Shown here: in pieces, positions 50,844 through 59,535 of the stretch | Numbering within the stretch: position 1 is the first letter of the stretch | Layout of the letters: every line of letters begins with the position of its first letter | Assembly: GCF_000384215.1 (NCBI RefSeq) | Contig: NZ_KB913032.1 | Location: 5,633,602-5,697,601 of the forward strand | DNA: 64,000 nucleotides | Direction of reading: 5' to 3' | Origin: Amycolatopsis alba DSM 44262 | GTDB taxonomy: Bacteria > Actinomycetota > Actinomycetes > Mycobacteriales > Pseudonocardiaceae | Position numbers and translations under genes: made by a program | Notes under the pieces: model-generated | What the model saw: only the letters and a program-made list of their open reading frames with translations | Databases searched by the model: none | What the model was told of the DNA's origin: nothing

Positions 50844-52694
50844 CTACTCCGTGCCGCAGGTGATCTTCGGCTGCGGGTTGTAGTGCACGTTCCGGGTGTG
50901 ACGCCGGACCTCGCGGCCCGTCGCGGCGTCCTTGATGACCCGTGTGTCCGACGTGGTGAAGCCGGGCGCGCCGTTGCTGGGCTTGCAGTTCTCGGCCGGG
51001 CCGGGCTTCGTCGGCGGGTCGGACGGGTTGCTGCGGCCGCCGGGGATCGACTCGACGGTGTACTTCTTGGTGCCCCACAGCCGGATCGTGATGTCCGACG
51101 GCGTCCAGATGGTCTGGATCGCGATGCCCGTGTCACCGTCGTTGGTGAACTTCAGGTCGATCACGCTGCCGCCGCCGTGGTTCTGGAACACGGTCGCCTC
51201 GCGCGCGGCGGGGTAGCGGCTGATGTAGTAGCTGTGCTCCTTGTGCTCGGTGTCCTTCATCCCGGCGAAGTACGAGGCGTTGTACAGCGTGGTCGCGAAC
51301 TGCGAGATCCCGCCGCCGACCTCGCGGCCGGGTGCGCCGTCCTTGATGACACCGGCCTCGACGTAACCCTGCGGGGCGCCGCGCGGCCCGGTGAACCCGT
51401 TGAGGCTGAACGTCTCGTTCGGCTTCACGATGGCGCCGTTCACCTTCTGCGCCACGACCCGGATGTTCGTCCCCGAGTCCGCGGCGAATCCGCCGGTCTT
51501 GAACTCGCTGACGACCTCCTTGATGCCGAGCTGGTTCGCCTGCTCGGTGGTCACCTTGGCCGGGGTCTTCTTGTAGGTCACCGGCAGCTCGCGGGGCGCG
51601 GTGCGCTTGAGCACGTCGAGCACCGGCTTGAGGCTCGGCTCCCAGTCGACGACGTTGGCGTCCTCGGAGGGCTGGACGGTCGGCTTGCCGCCTTCGAAGA
51701 CGATCTGCGCGTCCTTGCCCTCCTTCTCGGTGGGCTTCAGCTGCGGGCCCGCGGCCTCGATGATCTTGTTGTTGTCCACCTTCGGGTTCAGCACGCCGCC
51801 GTCGGCGGGTTCGAAGGTCAGCGCGGCCGCGATGGCTTCGGGTTTGACGATCGCGTCCTTGCCCTCGCCCTTGATCACCATCGGCGACGCCACGGCGGGC
51901 TTCGCGATCTGGTCGAGGGCGGCGTGGACGGCCTCGGCGGAGACCTTGACCGGGGTCTGGGTGACCGCGAGCGTGAGCGGCTCGCCGGTCGCCCAGCGGT
52001 CAAGGATGGTCTTCTTCGCGGCCTCGACGTCGAGCTTCTGCCCGGTCTTCGGCTCGACCGCGACCGGCTTGGCCTCCTCGAAGCGGACGGTGCCCTCGAC
52101 CGGGTCGCGGTCGACCTTGTCGCGCAGGTTCTCCAGCGCGGCGGTGAGCTTGCCGTCGTCGGTCTGCGTGACGACGCCGACCTCGGTGGTCGAGAAGAAC
52201 GACGCGATCCGCGTGAACGGGCTCAGCGGCTGATCGCCCGCCTGGTCCAGGGTGGCGGGCCAGTCGAGGCGCAGACCTGCCGTGTTCGGCGCCAGCGACT
52301 CCTCGGCGTCACCCGCGGCGACCTTCACCGGCCGGGTCAGCCGCGGCTCGATGGTGCCCTTGAGCTCCTTCTCGGCCGCCGTGCGGTCCATCCCGCCGAC
52401 GTCGACCCCGGCGACGGTGACGCCGCGGGGGACGCTGCCCTGGGAGACCAGCACGTCGAGGGCGTACGCGACGACCAGTAGGCCGAACACGCCGCCGCCG
52501 ATGAAGGCGGCCTTGCGGTAGCTCCGTCGGCGTTTCGGTGGCGTGGGCTCCTGCGGCGTGGCAGACTCCGCGAACCCGGACGTGACGACCGGGAGAATGT
52601 CCGTCTGCTCAGCGTGGGACTCGGGCCAGCGCGGTTCCTGCGGCAACTCTCCACCCTCCACGGTCCAGTGAGCCTGGACGTCGTGATCGAACAT
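50844..52694 (-). CDS. VanW family membrane-anchored protein
   Basis: A 616-residue protein: cytoplasmic N-terminus, KRRRSYRK, one membrane helix (about 62–80), then a large outside part with two YoaR-like/PG_binding_4 repeats (about 85–350) and a VanW domain (about 390–530; GTNIRVVAQKVNGAIVKPNE, GREVGGGISQFATTLYNASYF). The family is linked to cell-wall stress and glycopeptide resistance clusters, function unproven. ATG 52694 is fixed by GGAAGG 5 nt upstream. Monocistronic. Confidence 0.9.
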   Translation of the reverse strand: MFDHDVQAHWTVEGGELPQEPRWPESHAEQTDILPVVTSGFAESATPQEPTPPKRRRSYRKAAFIGGGVFGLLVVAYALDVLVSQGSVPRGVTVAGVDVGGMDRTAAEKELKGTIEPRLTRPVKVAAGDAEESLAPNTAGLRLDWPATLDQAGDQPLSPFTRIASFFSTTEVGVVTQTDDGKLTAALENLRDKVDRDPVEGTVRFEEAKPVAVEPKTGQKLDVEAAKKTILDRWATGEPLTLAVTQTPVKVSAEAVHAALDQIAKPAVASPMVIKGEGKDAIVKPEAIAAALTFEPADGGVLNPKVDNNKIIEAAGPQLKPTEKEGKDAQIVFEGGKPTVQPSEDANVVDWEPSLKPVLDVLKRTAPRELPVTYKKTPAKVTTEQANQLGIKEVVSEFKTGGFAADSGTNIRVVAQKVNGAIVKPNETFSLNGFTGPRGAPQGYVEAGVIKDGAPGREVGGGISQFATTLYNASYFAGMKDTEHKEHSYYISRYPAAREATVFQNHGGGSVIDLKFTNDGDTGIAIQTIWTPSDITIRLWGTKKYTVESIPGGRSNPSDPPTKPGPAENCKPSNGAPGFTTSDTRVIKDAATGREVRRHTRNVHYNPQPKITCGTE

Positions 52695-52795
52695 CCGGGC
52701 CTTCCACACGTTCCGGACGTACGTTCAAGATACGGGGGGCGTTTTGTGAGCTTGCAACTCGCCCGGTTGGGTGAGCGGGTCACTCCGTCGGGTGG

Positions 52796-54514
52796 TCACT
52801 GGGCGTCAGGTTCCGGATTTTCGCCCACTCTGGCGAGAAAGTCGAAGTCACAGCCCTCGTCGGCTTGCGTGATGTGTTCGGAGTACAACGCGCCGTAACC
52901 CCGTTCGTACCGCGGGGGCGGGGTGGTCCACTGTTCCCGGCGGTGTTGCAATTCCGCATCATCGACGTCGAGGGTCAGCCGTCGCGAAGGGACGTCCAAT
53001 GTGATCGGATCGCCGTCGCGGACCAGCGCGAGTGGTCCGCCCACGTGGGATTCCGGTGCGACGTGCAGCACGCAGGCGCCGTAGCTGGTGCCGCTCATCC
53101 GGGCGTCGGAAACCCGGACCATGTCCCGGACCCCCTTGGTCAGCAGGTGATCGGGCAGCGGCAGCATCCCGTATTCGGGCATGCCGGGGCCGCCGAGCGG
53201 GCCGGATCCGCGCAGCACCAGGACCGAGTCCTCGGTGATGCCGAGGGCGGGGTCGTTGATGCGCTTCTTCAAGTCCCTGTAGTCGTCGAAAACCACCGCG
53301 GGTCCAGTGTGGACGAGCAGCCGCGGGTCCGCGGCGATGTGCTTGATCACCGCCCCCGAAGGAGCGAGATTTCCGCGCAGCACCGCGACTCCACCCTCCG
53401 CGGCGACCGGGTTGTCGCGGGTGCGGATGACGTCGTCGTTGTGCACCCGCGCCGTTTCCAGTGTCTCGCCGAGGGGCCGGCCGGTGACCGTGACGCGATC
53501 GGTGTGCAGCAGATCGGTCAGCCGGGAAAGCAGGCCGGGAAGTCCGCCCGCGTAATGGAAATCCTCCATCAGCCAGACCCCGCCGGGCCGGATGTCCGCC
53601 AGTACCGGGACCCGGCGCGCGATCGCGTCGAAATCGTCGACGGACAACGGGATCCGCCCGCGACCGGCCATCGCGATCAGATGGATGACGGCGTTCGTGG
53701 AGCCGCCGAGCGCCAGCACGGTGGTGATCGCGTCGGCGTACGCGCGCTTGTCGAGGATCTTCGTGATGGTGAGGTCCTCCCACACCATGTCCACCACACG
53801 CGCGCCGCTCGCCGCGGCCATCCGGTGGTGCGCCGAGTCCACGGCGGGGATCGACGCCGCGCCGGGCAAGGTCAGCCCGAGGACCTCGGCGACCGACATC
53901 ATCGTGGACGCCGTTCCCATCGTCATGCAGGTTCCGGGGGAGCGGGCGAGCCCACGCTCCAATTCGGACAGTTCCGCGTCGCCGATCAGCCCGGCGCGCT
54001 TGTCGTCCCAGTACTTCCACATGTCGGTGCCACTGCCGAGTACCTCGTTCCGCCAGTGCCCGCGCAACATCGGGCCCGCCGGCACGAAGATCGCGGGCAG
54101 GCCGGCGCTCACCGCGCCCATCAGCAACGCGGGCGTCGTCTTGTCGCAGCCGCCCATGAGGACGGTGCCGTCGATCGGGTAGGACCGCAGGATTTCTTCG
54201 GTCTCCATCGAAAGCAGGTTGCGGTAGAGCATCGGAGTCGGCTTCTGAAAGGTCTCCGAAAGCGTCGCGACGGGGAATTCCAGCGGGAACCCGCCCGCCT
54301 GCCACACCCCGCGCTTGACTTGTTCCGCGCGTTCGCGCAGATGCATGTGGCACGGGTTGATGTCGCTCCAGGTGTTGAGGATCGCGATGACGGGCTTCCC
54401 GAGGTGTTCCTCCGGGTTGTAGCCGAGTTGCCTGCTCCGGGCGCGGTGGCTGAAACCGCGCAGCTCGTCGCCACCGAACCAGCGGTGGCTGCGGAGATCC
54501 TCGGGGGCTTTCAT
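52796..54514 (-). CDS. IlvD/Edd-family dehydratase, sugar-acid type
   Basis: A 572-residue Fe-S dehydratase. The beginning SHRWFGGDELRGFSHRAR and the size match the L-arabonate/D-xylonate/galactonate dehydratase branch more than dihydroxy-acid dehydratase of valine synthesis. Three cysteines in the cluster positions are present: DINPCHMHL, MGGCDKTTPA and SPGTCMTMG. Probably converts a sugar acid to its 2-keto-3-deoxy form. ATG 54514; divergent from a gntR gene over 34 bp with a palindrome. Confidence 0.9.
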   Translation of the reverse strand: MKAPEDLRSHRWFGGDELRGFSHRARSRQLGYNPEEHLGKPVIAILNTWSDINPCHMHLRERAEQVKRGVWQAGGFPLEFPVATLSETFQKPTPMLYRNLLSMETEEILRSYPIDGTVLMGGCDKTTPALLMGAVSAGLPAIFVPAGPMLRGHWRNEVLGSGTDMWKYWDDKRAGLIGDAELSELERGLARSPGTCMTMGTASTMMSVAEVLGLTLPGAASIPAVDSAHHRMAAASGARVVDMVWEDLTITKILDKRAYADAITTVLALGGSTNAVIHLIAMAGRGRIPLSVDDFDAIARRVPVLADIRPGGVWLMEDFHYAGGLPGLLSRLTDLLHTDRVTVTGRPLGETLETARVHNDDVIRTRDNPVAAEGGVAVLRGNLAPSGAVIKHIAADPRLLVHTGPAVVFDDYRDLKKRINDPALGITEDSVLVLRGSGPLGGPGMPEYGMLPLPDHLLTKGVRDMVRVSDARMSGTSYGACVLHVAPESHVGGPLALVRDGDPITLDVPSRRLTLDVDDAELQHRREQWTTPPPRYERGYGALYSEHITQADEGCDFDFLARVGENPEPDAQ

Positions 54515-54531
54515 GACCCGAGTATGACATC

Positions 54532-54541
54532 TCATATATGA
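54532..54541. promoter_or_regulatory. TCATATATGA palindrome in the ilvD-type/gntR divergent promoter
   Basis: Perfect 10-bp AT-rich palindrome in an otherwise GC-rich spacer. It overlaps TATGAT (54537–54542), a consensus -10 box with 6 nt before the gntR ATG at 54549, so gntR is probably leaderless; CATACT faces the other gene at the same distance from its ATG. A GntR-type repressor bound here would shut both promoters. Confidence 0.7.
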
Positions 54542-54548
54542 TTGCTCG

Positions 54549-55208
54549 ATGTCTTCGACCTTCAGCTTGCCCGCCTCGCGTACCGAAGTGGTGCTCGACG
54601 AGATCCGCCGCGGCATCCTCACCCGCGAGCTCAAGCCAGGGCAGCCGCTGGTCGAAGCCGAGCTCGCGGCCCGGCTCGGGGTGTCGAAGACGCCGGTCCG
54701 CGAGGCGCTCAAGGTGCTGTCGAACTCGGGGCTCGTGACGTTCAGCCCTTACAAGGGCGCGTCGGTGTGCGTGGTGGACGCGGAGCTGGCGAGGTCCGTC
54801 TACGACGTCCGCATGGTGCTGGAGCCCGAGGCCGTGCGCCGGTCGGTGGAACGCCGCTCGCCGGACCTGCTCGAAGACGCCGCGGAGGCGCTGAAGGAGG
54901 CGTCGGCGGCGATCGCGGACAAGGACCAGGCCGCGCTCAGCCTGCTCAACCGCCGGTTTCACCGCGCGCTCTACAGCGGCTGCGGCAACCCGTTGATGGT
55001 CTCGATGCTGGACGACCTCAAGGACCGCGCCGCACTGATCAGCGTGGTCGGCTGGGAGGCGAATCCCAGCTGGCGCAAGGAATGGACCGAACACAAGGCG
55101 GTGCTGGCGGCGGCGAAGAAGGGTGACGCCGACGGCGCGGCGGGACTGTTGCGCGCCCACATCGGTGACTTCCTGGACCGGATCCTCGAGGCCATCGGAG
55201 CCGAGTGA
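54549..55208 (+). CDS. GntR-family regulator (FadR/FCD type)
   Basis: A 219-residue regulator with winged HTH (ELAARLGVSKTPVREALKVL) and an FCD ligand domain (DVRMVLEPEAVRRSV, FHRALYSGCGNPLM). Such proteins answer to sugar acids and similar metabolites, in keeping with the divergent dehydratase gene. Its stop overlaps the next start (TGATG). Confidence 0.93.
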   Translation: MSSTFSLPASRTEVVLDEIRRGILTRELKPGQPLVEAELAARLGVSKTPVREALKVLSNSGLVTFSPYKGASVCVVDAELARSVYDVRMVLEPEAVRRSVERRSPDLLEDAAEALKEASAAIADKDQAALSLLNRRFHRALYSGCGNPLMVSMLDDLKDRAALISVVGWEANPSWRKEWTEHKAVLAAAKKGDADGAAGLLRAHIGDFLDRILEAIGAE

Positions 55209-55711
55209 TGCGCCTGCTGCTCATCGCCGACACGCATCTGCCGCTGCGCGCGAAGGCGCTGCCGGAACAGGTCTGGCGCGAGGTCGACGCGGCGGACGTC
55301 GTCGTCCACGCCGGTGACTGGGTCGAGGCCGCCTTGCTGGACGAGCTCGAAGCCCGGAGCGAGCGGCTCATCGGGGTCTGGGGCAACAACGACGGCGCGG
55401 ACCTGCGGGCACGGCTCCCCGAGATCGCGCGGGCCGAACTCGGCGGTGTCCGGCTGGCCGTCATCCACGAAACCGGCGGCAAACAGGGCCGCGAGCAGCG
55501 CTGCGACGAGCAGTTCCCGGACGCCGACGTCCTCGTGTTCGGGCACAGCCACATTCCCTGGGACACGGTCACGCCGAACGGGCTGCGGCTGCTGAACCCC
55601 GGCTCGCCGACCGACCGGCGTCGGCAGCCGTTCTGCACGTATCAGACCGCCGGGATCCGCGACGGCGAGTTGCGCGATGTCGCCCTTCATGAGCTGCCTC
55701 TTCGCCGCTGA
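55208..55711 (+). CDS. metallophosphoesterase (YfcE/MJ0936-like)
   Basis: A 167-residue calcineurin-like phosphoesterase: IADTHLP, HAGDW, GNNDG, HE and FGHSHIPW, the metal ligand series of the family. ATG 55208 within the gntR stop. Substrate not evident; co-transcribed with gntR by position only. Confidence 0.92.
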   Translation: MRLLLIADTHLPLRAKALPEQVWREVDAADVVVHAGDWVEAALLDELEARSERLIGVWGNNDGADLRARLPEIARAELGGVRLAVIHETGGKQGREQRCDEQFPDADVLVFGHSHIPWDTVTPNGLRLLNPGSPTDRRRQPFCTYQTAGIRDGELRDVALHELPLRR

Positions 55712-55729
55712 CGGGGTAGACAGGGAGCC

Positions 55730-56725
55730 ATGGAACCGGCGCAGGCGTTGAGGGAGATCGCGTTCCGGCTGGAGCGCGCGGGCGAGCCGTCCTACCGGGT
55801 GCGGGCGTTCCGGCAGGCGGCCTCGGTGATCGCCAAGGTCAAGCCCGATGACCTGCGCAAACGTGCCGAGGCGGGCACGCTGACCGCGTTGCCGAACATC
55901 GGCAAGGCGACCGCGGCCGTCGTCGAAGACGTCCTCGCCGGCCGCCGTCCCGCGTACTTCGAGAAGATCGGCGAGCCGAAGCTGCCCGACGGCGGCCCGA
56001 TGCGGGCCGCGCTGCGCGGCGACTGCCACACCCATTCGGACTGGTCCGATGGCGGGAGCCCGATCGAGGAGATGGCCGAGGCCGCCCGTGCGCTCGGGCA
56101 CGAATGGATGGTGCTGACCGACCATTCGCCGCGGCTGACCGTCGCCAACGGTCTCTCGCCGGAGCGGCTGCGACGGCAGATGGACGTCGTCGCGGAACTG
56201 AACGAGACGATGGCGCCGTTCCGGATCCTGCACGGCATCGAGGTCGACATCCACCTCGACGGCACTCTCGACCAGGAGGAAGACCTGCTGGAGCGGCTGG
56301 ACTTCGTCGTCGCGAGCGTGCATTCGAAGCTGCGGATGCCCGCTCGGGAGATGACGCCGAGGATGATCGCGGCGGTGTCGCATCCGCGGGTCCGGGTGCT
56401 GGGGCACTGCACCGGGCGGCTGGTGATGGGGGCGCGCGGGAAGCGGCCCGAATCGGAGTTCGACGCGGAGGCGGTGTTCACCGCTTGCCGGGACAACGGG
56501 GTCGCCGTCGAGATCAACTCGCGTCCCGAACGCCGGGACCCGCCGACGCGGCTGCTGAACCTGGCCGTGGACCTGGGCTGCGACTTCGCGATCGACAGCG
56601 ACGCGCACGCGCCGGGGCAGCTGGACTGGCTGGTCTACGGCTGCGTGCGGGCCACCGAGCTGGGCATCGAGCCGGACCGGGTGATCAACACACGGACCGC
56701 CGAGGACCTGCTGGCCACCGCCTAG
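55730..56725 (+). CDS. PHP-domain protein with N-terminal HhH region, PolX-like but without polymerase
   Basis: A 331-residue protein. Residues 1–80 resemble the 8-kDa/HhH part of family X polymerases (RVRAFRQAASVI, LTALPNIGKATAAVVEDVLAG); residues about 95–330 form a PHP phosphoesterase (GDCHTHSDWSDGGS, LTDHSPR, HGIEVDIH, SVHS, DSDAHAPGQLDWL). The nucleotidyltransferase core that usually lies between is absent. Role possibly in DNA end processing, by analogy. Confidence 0.88.
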   Translation: MEPAQALREIAFRLERAGEPSYRVRAFRQAASVIAKVKPDDLRKRAEAGTLTALPNIGKATAAVVEDVLAGRRPAYFEKIGEPKLPDGGPMRAALRGDCHTHSDWSDGGSPIEEMAEAARALGHEWMVLTDHSPRLTVANGLSPERLRRQMDVVAELNETMAPFRILHGIEVDIHLDGTLDQEEDLLERLDFVVASVHSKLRMPAREMTPRMIAAVSHPRVRVLGHCTGRLVMGARGKRPESEFDAEAVFTACRDNGVAVEINSRPERRDPPTRLLNLAVDLGCDFAIDSDAHAPGQLDWLVYGCVRATELGIEPDRVINTRTAEDLLATA

Positions 56726-56746
56726 ACCGTCCGCGAGCCGTGACTC

Positions 56747-56959
56747 ACGTGCCCAGCCCCCGCACTCACGTGATCAGAGCCGTGACTCACGTGATCAGAC
56801 CCGGAACTCACGTGACCAGTGGGACGACACACGTGACTGAATGAACGACACGCGTGATTGGACGGACGCCACGCGGTGGGACTCGGCGGTGGCCGAGTGT
56901 CGTCCGTCCAGTCACGAGTGTCGTCCGTCTGATCACACGTGCCGTCCACTCGGTCACGC
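56747..56959. repeat. inverted array of 21-bp units (6 + 3)
   Basis: Six direct units in register (starts 56747, 56768, 56789, 56810, 56831, 56852), a degenerate 24-bp centre (56873–56896), then three inverted units (starts 56897, 56918, 56939). Units read ACGTGATCAGAC-type with CTC/CAC ends; the period of exactly 21 bp is kept across all of them. It fills most of the 313-bp spacer between the PHP gene and the chitosanase gene, which converge. Confidence 0.9.
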
Positions 56960-56982
56960 GAAAGTAGCGGCTGGCCCGCGGG

Positions 56983-57030
56983 GGTCGTGAGTGGCGATTC
57001 GGGGTGGAACACGACTTGCCACTCACGACC
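56983..57030. terminator. 13-bp inverted repeat GGTCGTGAGTGGC / GCCACTCACGACC
   Basis: Arms 56983–56995 and 57018–57030 with a 22-nt spacer, ending 9 bp from the chitosanase stop. A strong hairpin, placed as a terminator for the chitosanase gene; the GTGAGTGG core distantly echoes the neighbouring repeat array. Confidence 0.65.
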
Positions 57031-57038
57031 ACCGGGCG

Positions 57039-57896
57039 CTAGCCGGTCTCGTACGGGTCCCCGTAGACCTTCCACTTCAGCGGGGTGTGCAGGTCGAGGT
57101 TGCCGTCGTTGAGCCAGACCAGCTGCGCGGTGTCGATCCGCGACGTGTCCGCGTGCGCCTCTTCCTGCTTCATGACCACCCGCCGCGCGTCGAGGAACGC
57201 CTTCAGGTACGTCTTCTCGTCACCGCCCTGGGACGGCGGCTTCGCCTTCTGGAGCGCGGCCGAGCGGATGCCGCCGAAGCTGGCCTGGCTGGTGCCAGGA
57301 CCGTGCATCACGATGGCGTCGTAGTAGATGAATTGTCCCAGTGCGCCCAGGCCGTCCGATTTCGCCTGGTTCACCGCCGGGTCGAAATAGACGCGGTCGC
57401 GTTCGCCGTTCTGCGCTTCCTTGAAATCGGAACGGCCGGCGGCCTCCTTCCATGCGTTTTCGAAACCACTGCCGAGGCCTTCGTGCGAATCGCTGCCGTC
57501 GACCTTCCGCAGCGCCGGGAGATAGTCCGCGAGCGGGTTGTCCGGAACCGACTTGGTGTACCGCTCGACGAGATCGAGCATGTCGCCGGTGCCGGAACAG
57601 AACCCGATGATGCCGGCGGTGTACCCGCGGCCGTCACCGATGTCCTCGATGTAGGAGTACTGCGCTTTCCAGTCCAGAGAAGAGTTTTCCGCGCTGGAGA
57701 CGATCTGCATCGCGATCTCCTTCTTCTCCGGCGAGGCGAGGTCGCCACCGGAGGCGAAGATCGACGCCGACGCCGACGCCGGGACGGGCTCGGCGGACGC
57801 GAGTGAAGAGAGCGCGACAGGGCCGGAAACGGCGAGAGCGAGAACGGAGACCGCACCGAGAGCGCGGTGCATCGCGGGCCGCAGGGCGTTACTCAT
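57039..57896 (-). CDS. secreted chitosanase, glycoside hydrolase family 46
   Basis: A 285-residue precursor with a signal peptide (MSNALRPAMHRALGAVSVLA..., cleavage likely after SLASA near residue 35). Mature part has the GH46 active site: Glu70 in SSAENSSLDW as acid and Asp88 in DIGDGRGYT as base, 18 residues apart as in known enzymes. It hydrolyses chitosan outside the cell. Probably controlled with the upstream ArsR-like gene on the same strand, though this is only proximity. Confidence 0.95.
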   Translation of the reverse strand: MSNALRPAMHRALGAVSVLALAVSGPVALSSLASAEPVPASASASIFASGGDLASPEKKEIAMQIVSSAENSSLDWKAQYSYIEDIGDGRGYTAGIIGFCSGTGDMLDLVERYTKSVPDNPLADYLPALRKVDGSDSHEGLGSGFENAWKEAAGRSDFKEAQNGERDRVYFDPAVNQAKSDGLGALGQFIYYDAIVMHGPGTSQASFGGIRSAALQKAKPPSQGGDEKTYLKAFLDARRVVMKQEEAHADTSRIDTAQLVWLNDGNLDLHTPLKWKVYGDPYETG

Positions 57897-58002
57897 GAAA
57901 GGTGTCCCTTTCTGCAGAGAATTGTCATTTTCTCATCGGTGTTGCTGCGGCGTGCGCACACGATAACCATGGGTGACAGTTTCCGGCAAGGGGTTCAGCC
58001 GG

Positions 58003-58959
58003 TTAAAGATTTTTGCGGAGCAAGGCCGACCCCAGCGGTGTGAGGTGGTGCCGCACCGTGTTGCCCTGGCGCACGCTGAGCACGAGACCCGCCTCGCGGA
58101 GCACGGTGGCGTGCTGGCTCGCCGAGGACACGGAGATCCCGGCGCGGCGCGCCAGATCGCTGGTCCGCCCGCCCTCCGCGATCGTCTCCAGGACTGCCGC
58201 GCGGGTGTGCCCCAGTAGCGCGGCCATGGCCGGTCCCCGGTCATGGGGCACGACCTCGGGAGCCCGCTGTTCGATCGGATACACGAGTACCGGCACCTGG
58301 TCGTTCGCGACCAGCGTCACCCCGGTCCGCCAGCAGAAGAACGACGGGACGAGCAGCAGCCCCCGTCCGGCGAGACGGAGGTCGTGGCGCACCGGGTAGT
58401 CGACTTCGAGCACCGGCGCCTTCCAGCGCATCGAGGCGGAAAGCCCGCGCAACAGCCCCTCCACACCTTCGGTGAGCAAGACTTGCGCCTGCAGGGCTCG
58501 CTGACGATCGAAGCGCGCGAGGATCTCGTTCCACACCGGCTCGATCGCCGCACGATGGTAGGACCGGACCGCCCGCGCCAGCGCGCCGAGCGCCGCCGGA
58601 TGGGCGTCGCCGAGATCCCGTGCCCACGGGGTCGGCTTCCGGGAGCGGGCCAGCGTCGCCAGATCCCGTCGCAGAGCGCGGCGGCAGGTGCCGCTCAGCG
58701 CCTCCAGTTGCTCGTCGAGATCCTCGCCGGACGGCGTCAGGAAATCGGGGAAGTACCCGCTGGGCGGGACCAGCGTCAGCAACGGTCCGGCCGCCTTCGG
58801 CAGACGGCTGCGGACCGTGCCGCGCCATTTCCGCACCGGCAGATCACCGTCCCCGCGTTGCAGCCGATGCAGGCTCAACGTCGTCTCCCACATCGGATCC
58901 GGCCTCGTCGCGACCCTGACCCGAGCCAGATCCTCCCCGGAAAAATGCACGCGCAGCAC
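58003..58959 (-). CDS. ArsR-type winged-helix regulator with large N-terminal domain
   Basis: A 318-residue protein with an N-terminal domain of unknown function (about 1–240; related to the DUF5937 type) and a C-terminal ArsR-like helix-turn-helix (LLGHTRAAVLETIAEGGRTS, LARRAGISVSSASQHATVLR, VRQGNTVRHHLTPLG). No metal-binding cysteine motif. Divergent from the secreted small protein gene. A role in controlling that gene or the chitosanase is a guess. Confidence 0.84.
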   Translation of the reverse strand: MLRVHFSGEDLARVRVATRPDPMWETTLSLHRLQRGDGDLPVRKWRGTVRSRLPKAAGPLLTLVPPSGYFPDFLTPSGEDLDEQLEALSGTCRRALRRDLATLARSRKPTPWARDLGDAHPAALGALARAVRSYHRAAIEPVWNEILARFDRQRALQAQVLLTEGVEGLLRGLSASMRWKAPVLEVDYPVRHDLRLAGRGLLLVPSFFCWRTGVTLVANDQVPVLVYPIEQRAPEVVPHDRGPAMAALLGHTRAAVLETIAEGGRTSDLARRAGISVSSASQHATVLREAGLVLSVRQGNTVRHHLTPLGSALLRKNL

Positions 58960-59106
58960 AGCTTCCCCCTCCCCAGGTTCCCCGAAGGAATTAACGCACG
59001 GGAAGCACGTTTTGGCGATGTTTCAACCAGGACTAAAAGTGCGCGGGACACCCTGAGGCGCCTGGCACGGTTCGTGGGGCAGGGTCCACTACCGAGGGGA
59101 TGAAAG

Positions 59107-59493
59107 ATGAACATCAAGAAGTTCGGGCTCGCCGCCACGGGTGCGGTGATGGCGTTCGGGTCGCTGTTCGCGGCCACTCCCGCCACGGCGGCTCAGGCGA
59201 TCGACGGCCAAGCCCCGCGCAAGGAAGTGGTGTGCCAGGAGAACCCGTACAACCTCTACCCGCCGGGCGGCTGGGCCCAGTTCACCGTCCGGTGTGGTGG
59301 TAACACCGTGGCCATCTCCGGCTGGGTGCTGGACACCAAGAAGGATGGCAAGTGTGCCTACGTGAAGGTCTACTGGCCGAGCGAAAACCGGACGGTCACG
59401 AGCCCGAGGGCATGTCCTGAAAAGAACAAGAAGAGCTATACGTTCTACGGGCTGTACGCCGCGAACCCGGTGGTCACCGCCCACACCGACTGA
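59107..59493 (+). CDS. small secreted protein with four cysteines
   Basis: A 128-residue precursor: signal peptide MNIKKFGLAATGAVMAFGSL with cleavage likely after ATPATA (near residue 28), leaving about 100 residues. Four cysteines (VVCQEN, TVRCGGN, KCAYVKV, RACPEKN) could form two disulphides. Aromatic-rich beta-type sequence; no family recognised. Common genomic neighbour type is an adjacent ArsR-like gene, as here. Confidence 0.8.
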   Translation: MNIKKFGLAATGAVMAFGSLFAATPATAAQAIDGQAPRKEVVCQENPYNLYPPGGWAQFTVRCGGNTVAISGWVLDTKKDGKCAYVKVYWPSENRTVTSPRACPEKNKKSYTFYGLYAANPVVTAHTD

Positions 59494-59500
59494 GCTGCCA

Positions 59501-59530
59501 GGCCGCGCGGGGGACTCCCTCCGCGCGGCC
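59501..59530. terminator. GC-rich bidirectional hairpin
   Basis: GGCCGCGCGG, 10-nt loop, CCGCGCGGCC: 10-bp perfect stem in the 42-bp gap between the converging secreted-protein gene and GPP34 gene. Confidence 0.8.
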
Positions 59531-59535
59531 GCCGG

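Noticed and set aside
56747..56959. Insertion sequence or prophage attachment site
   Set aside because: No transposase or integrase frame, no terminal direct duplications; it is composed only of short units.
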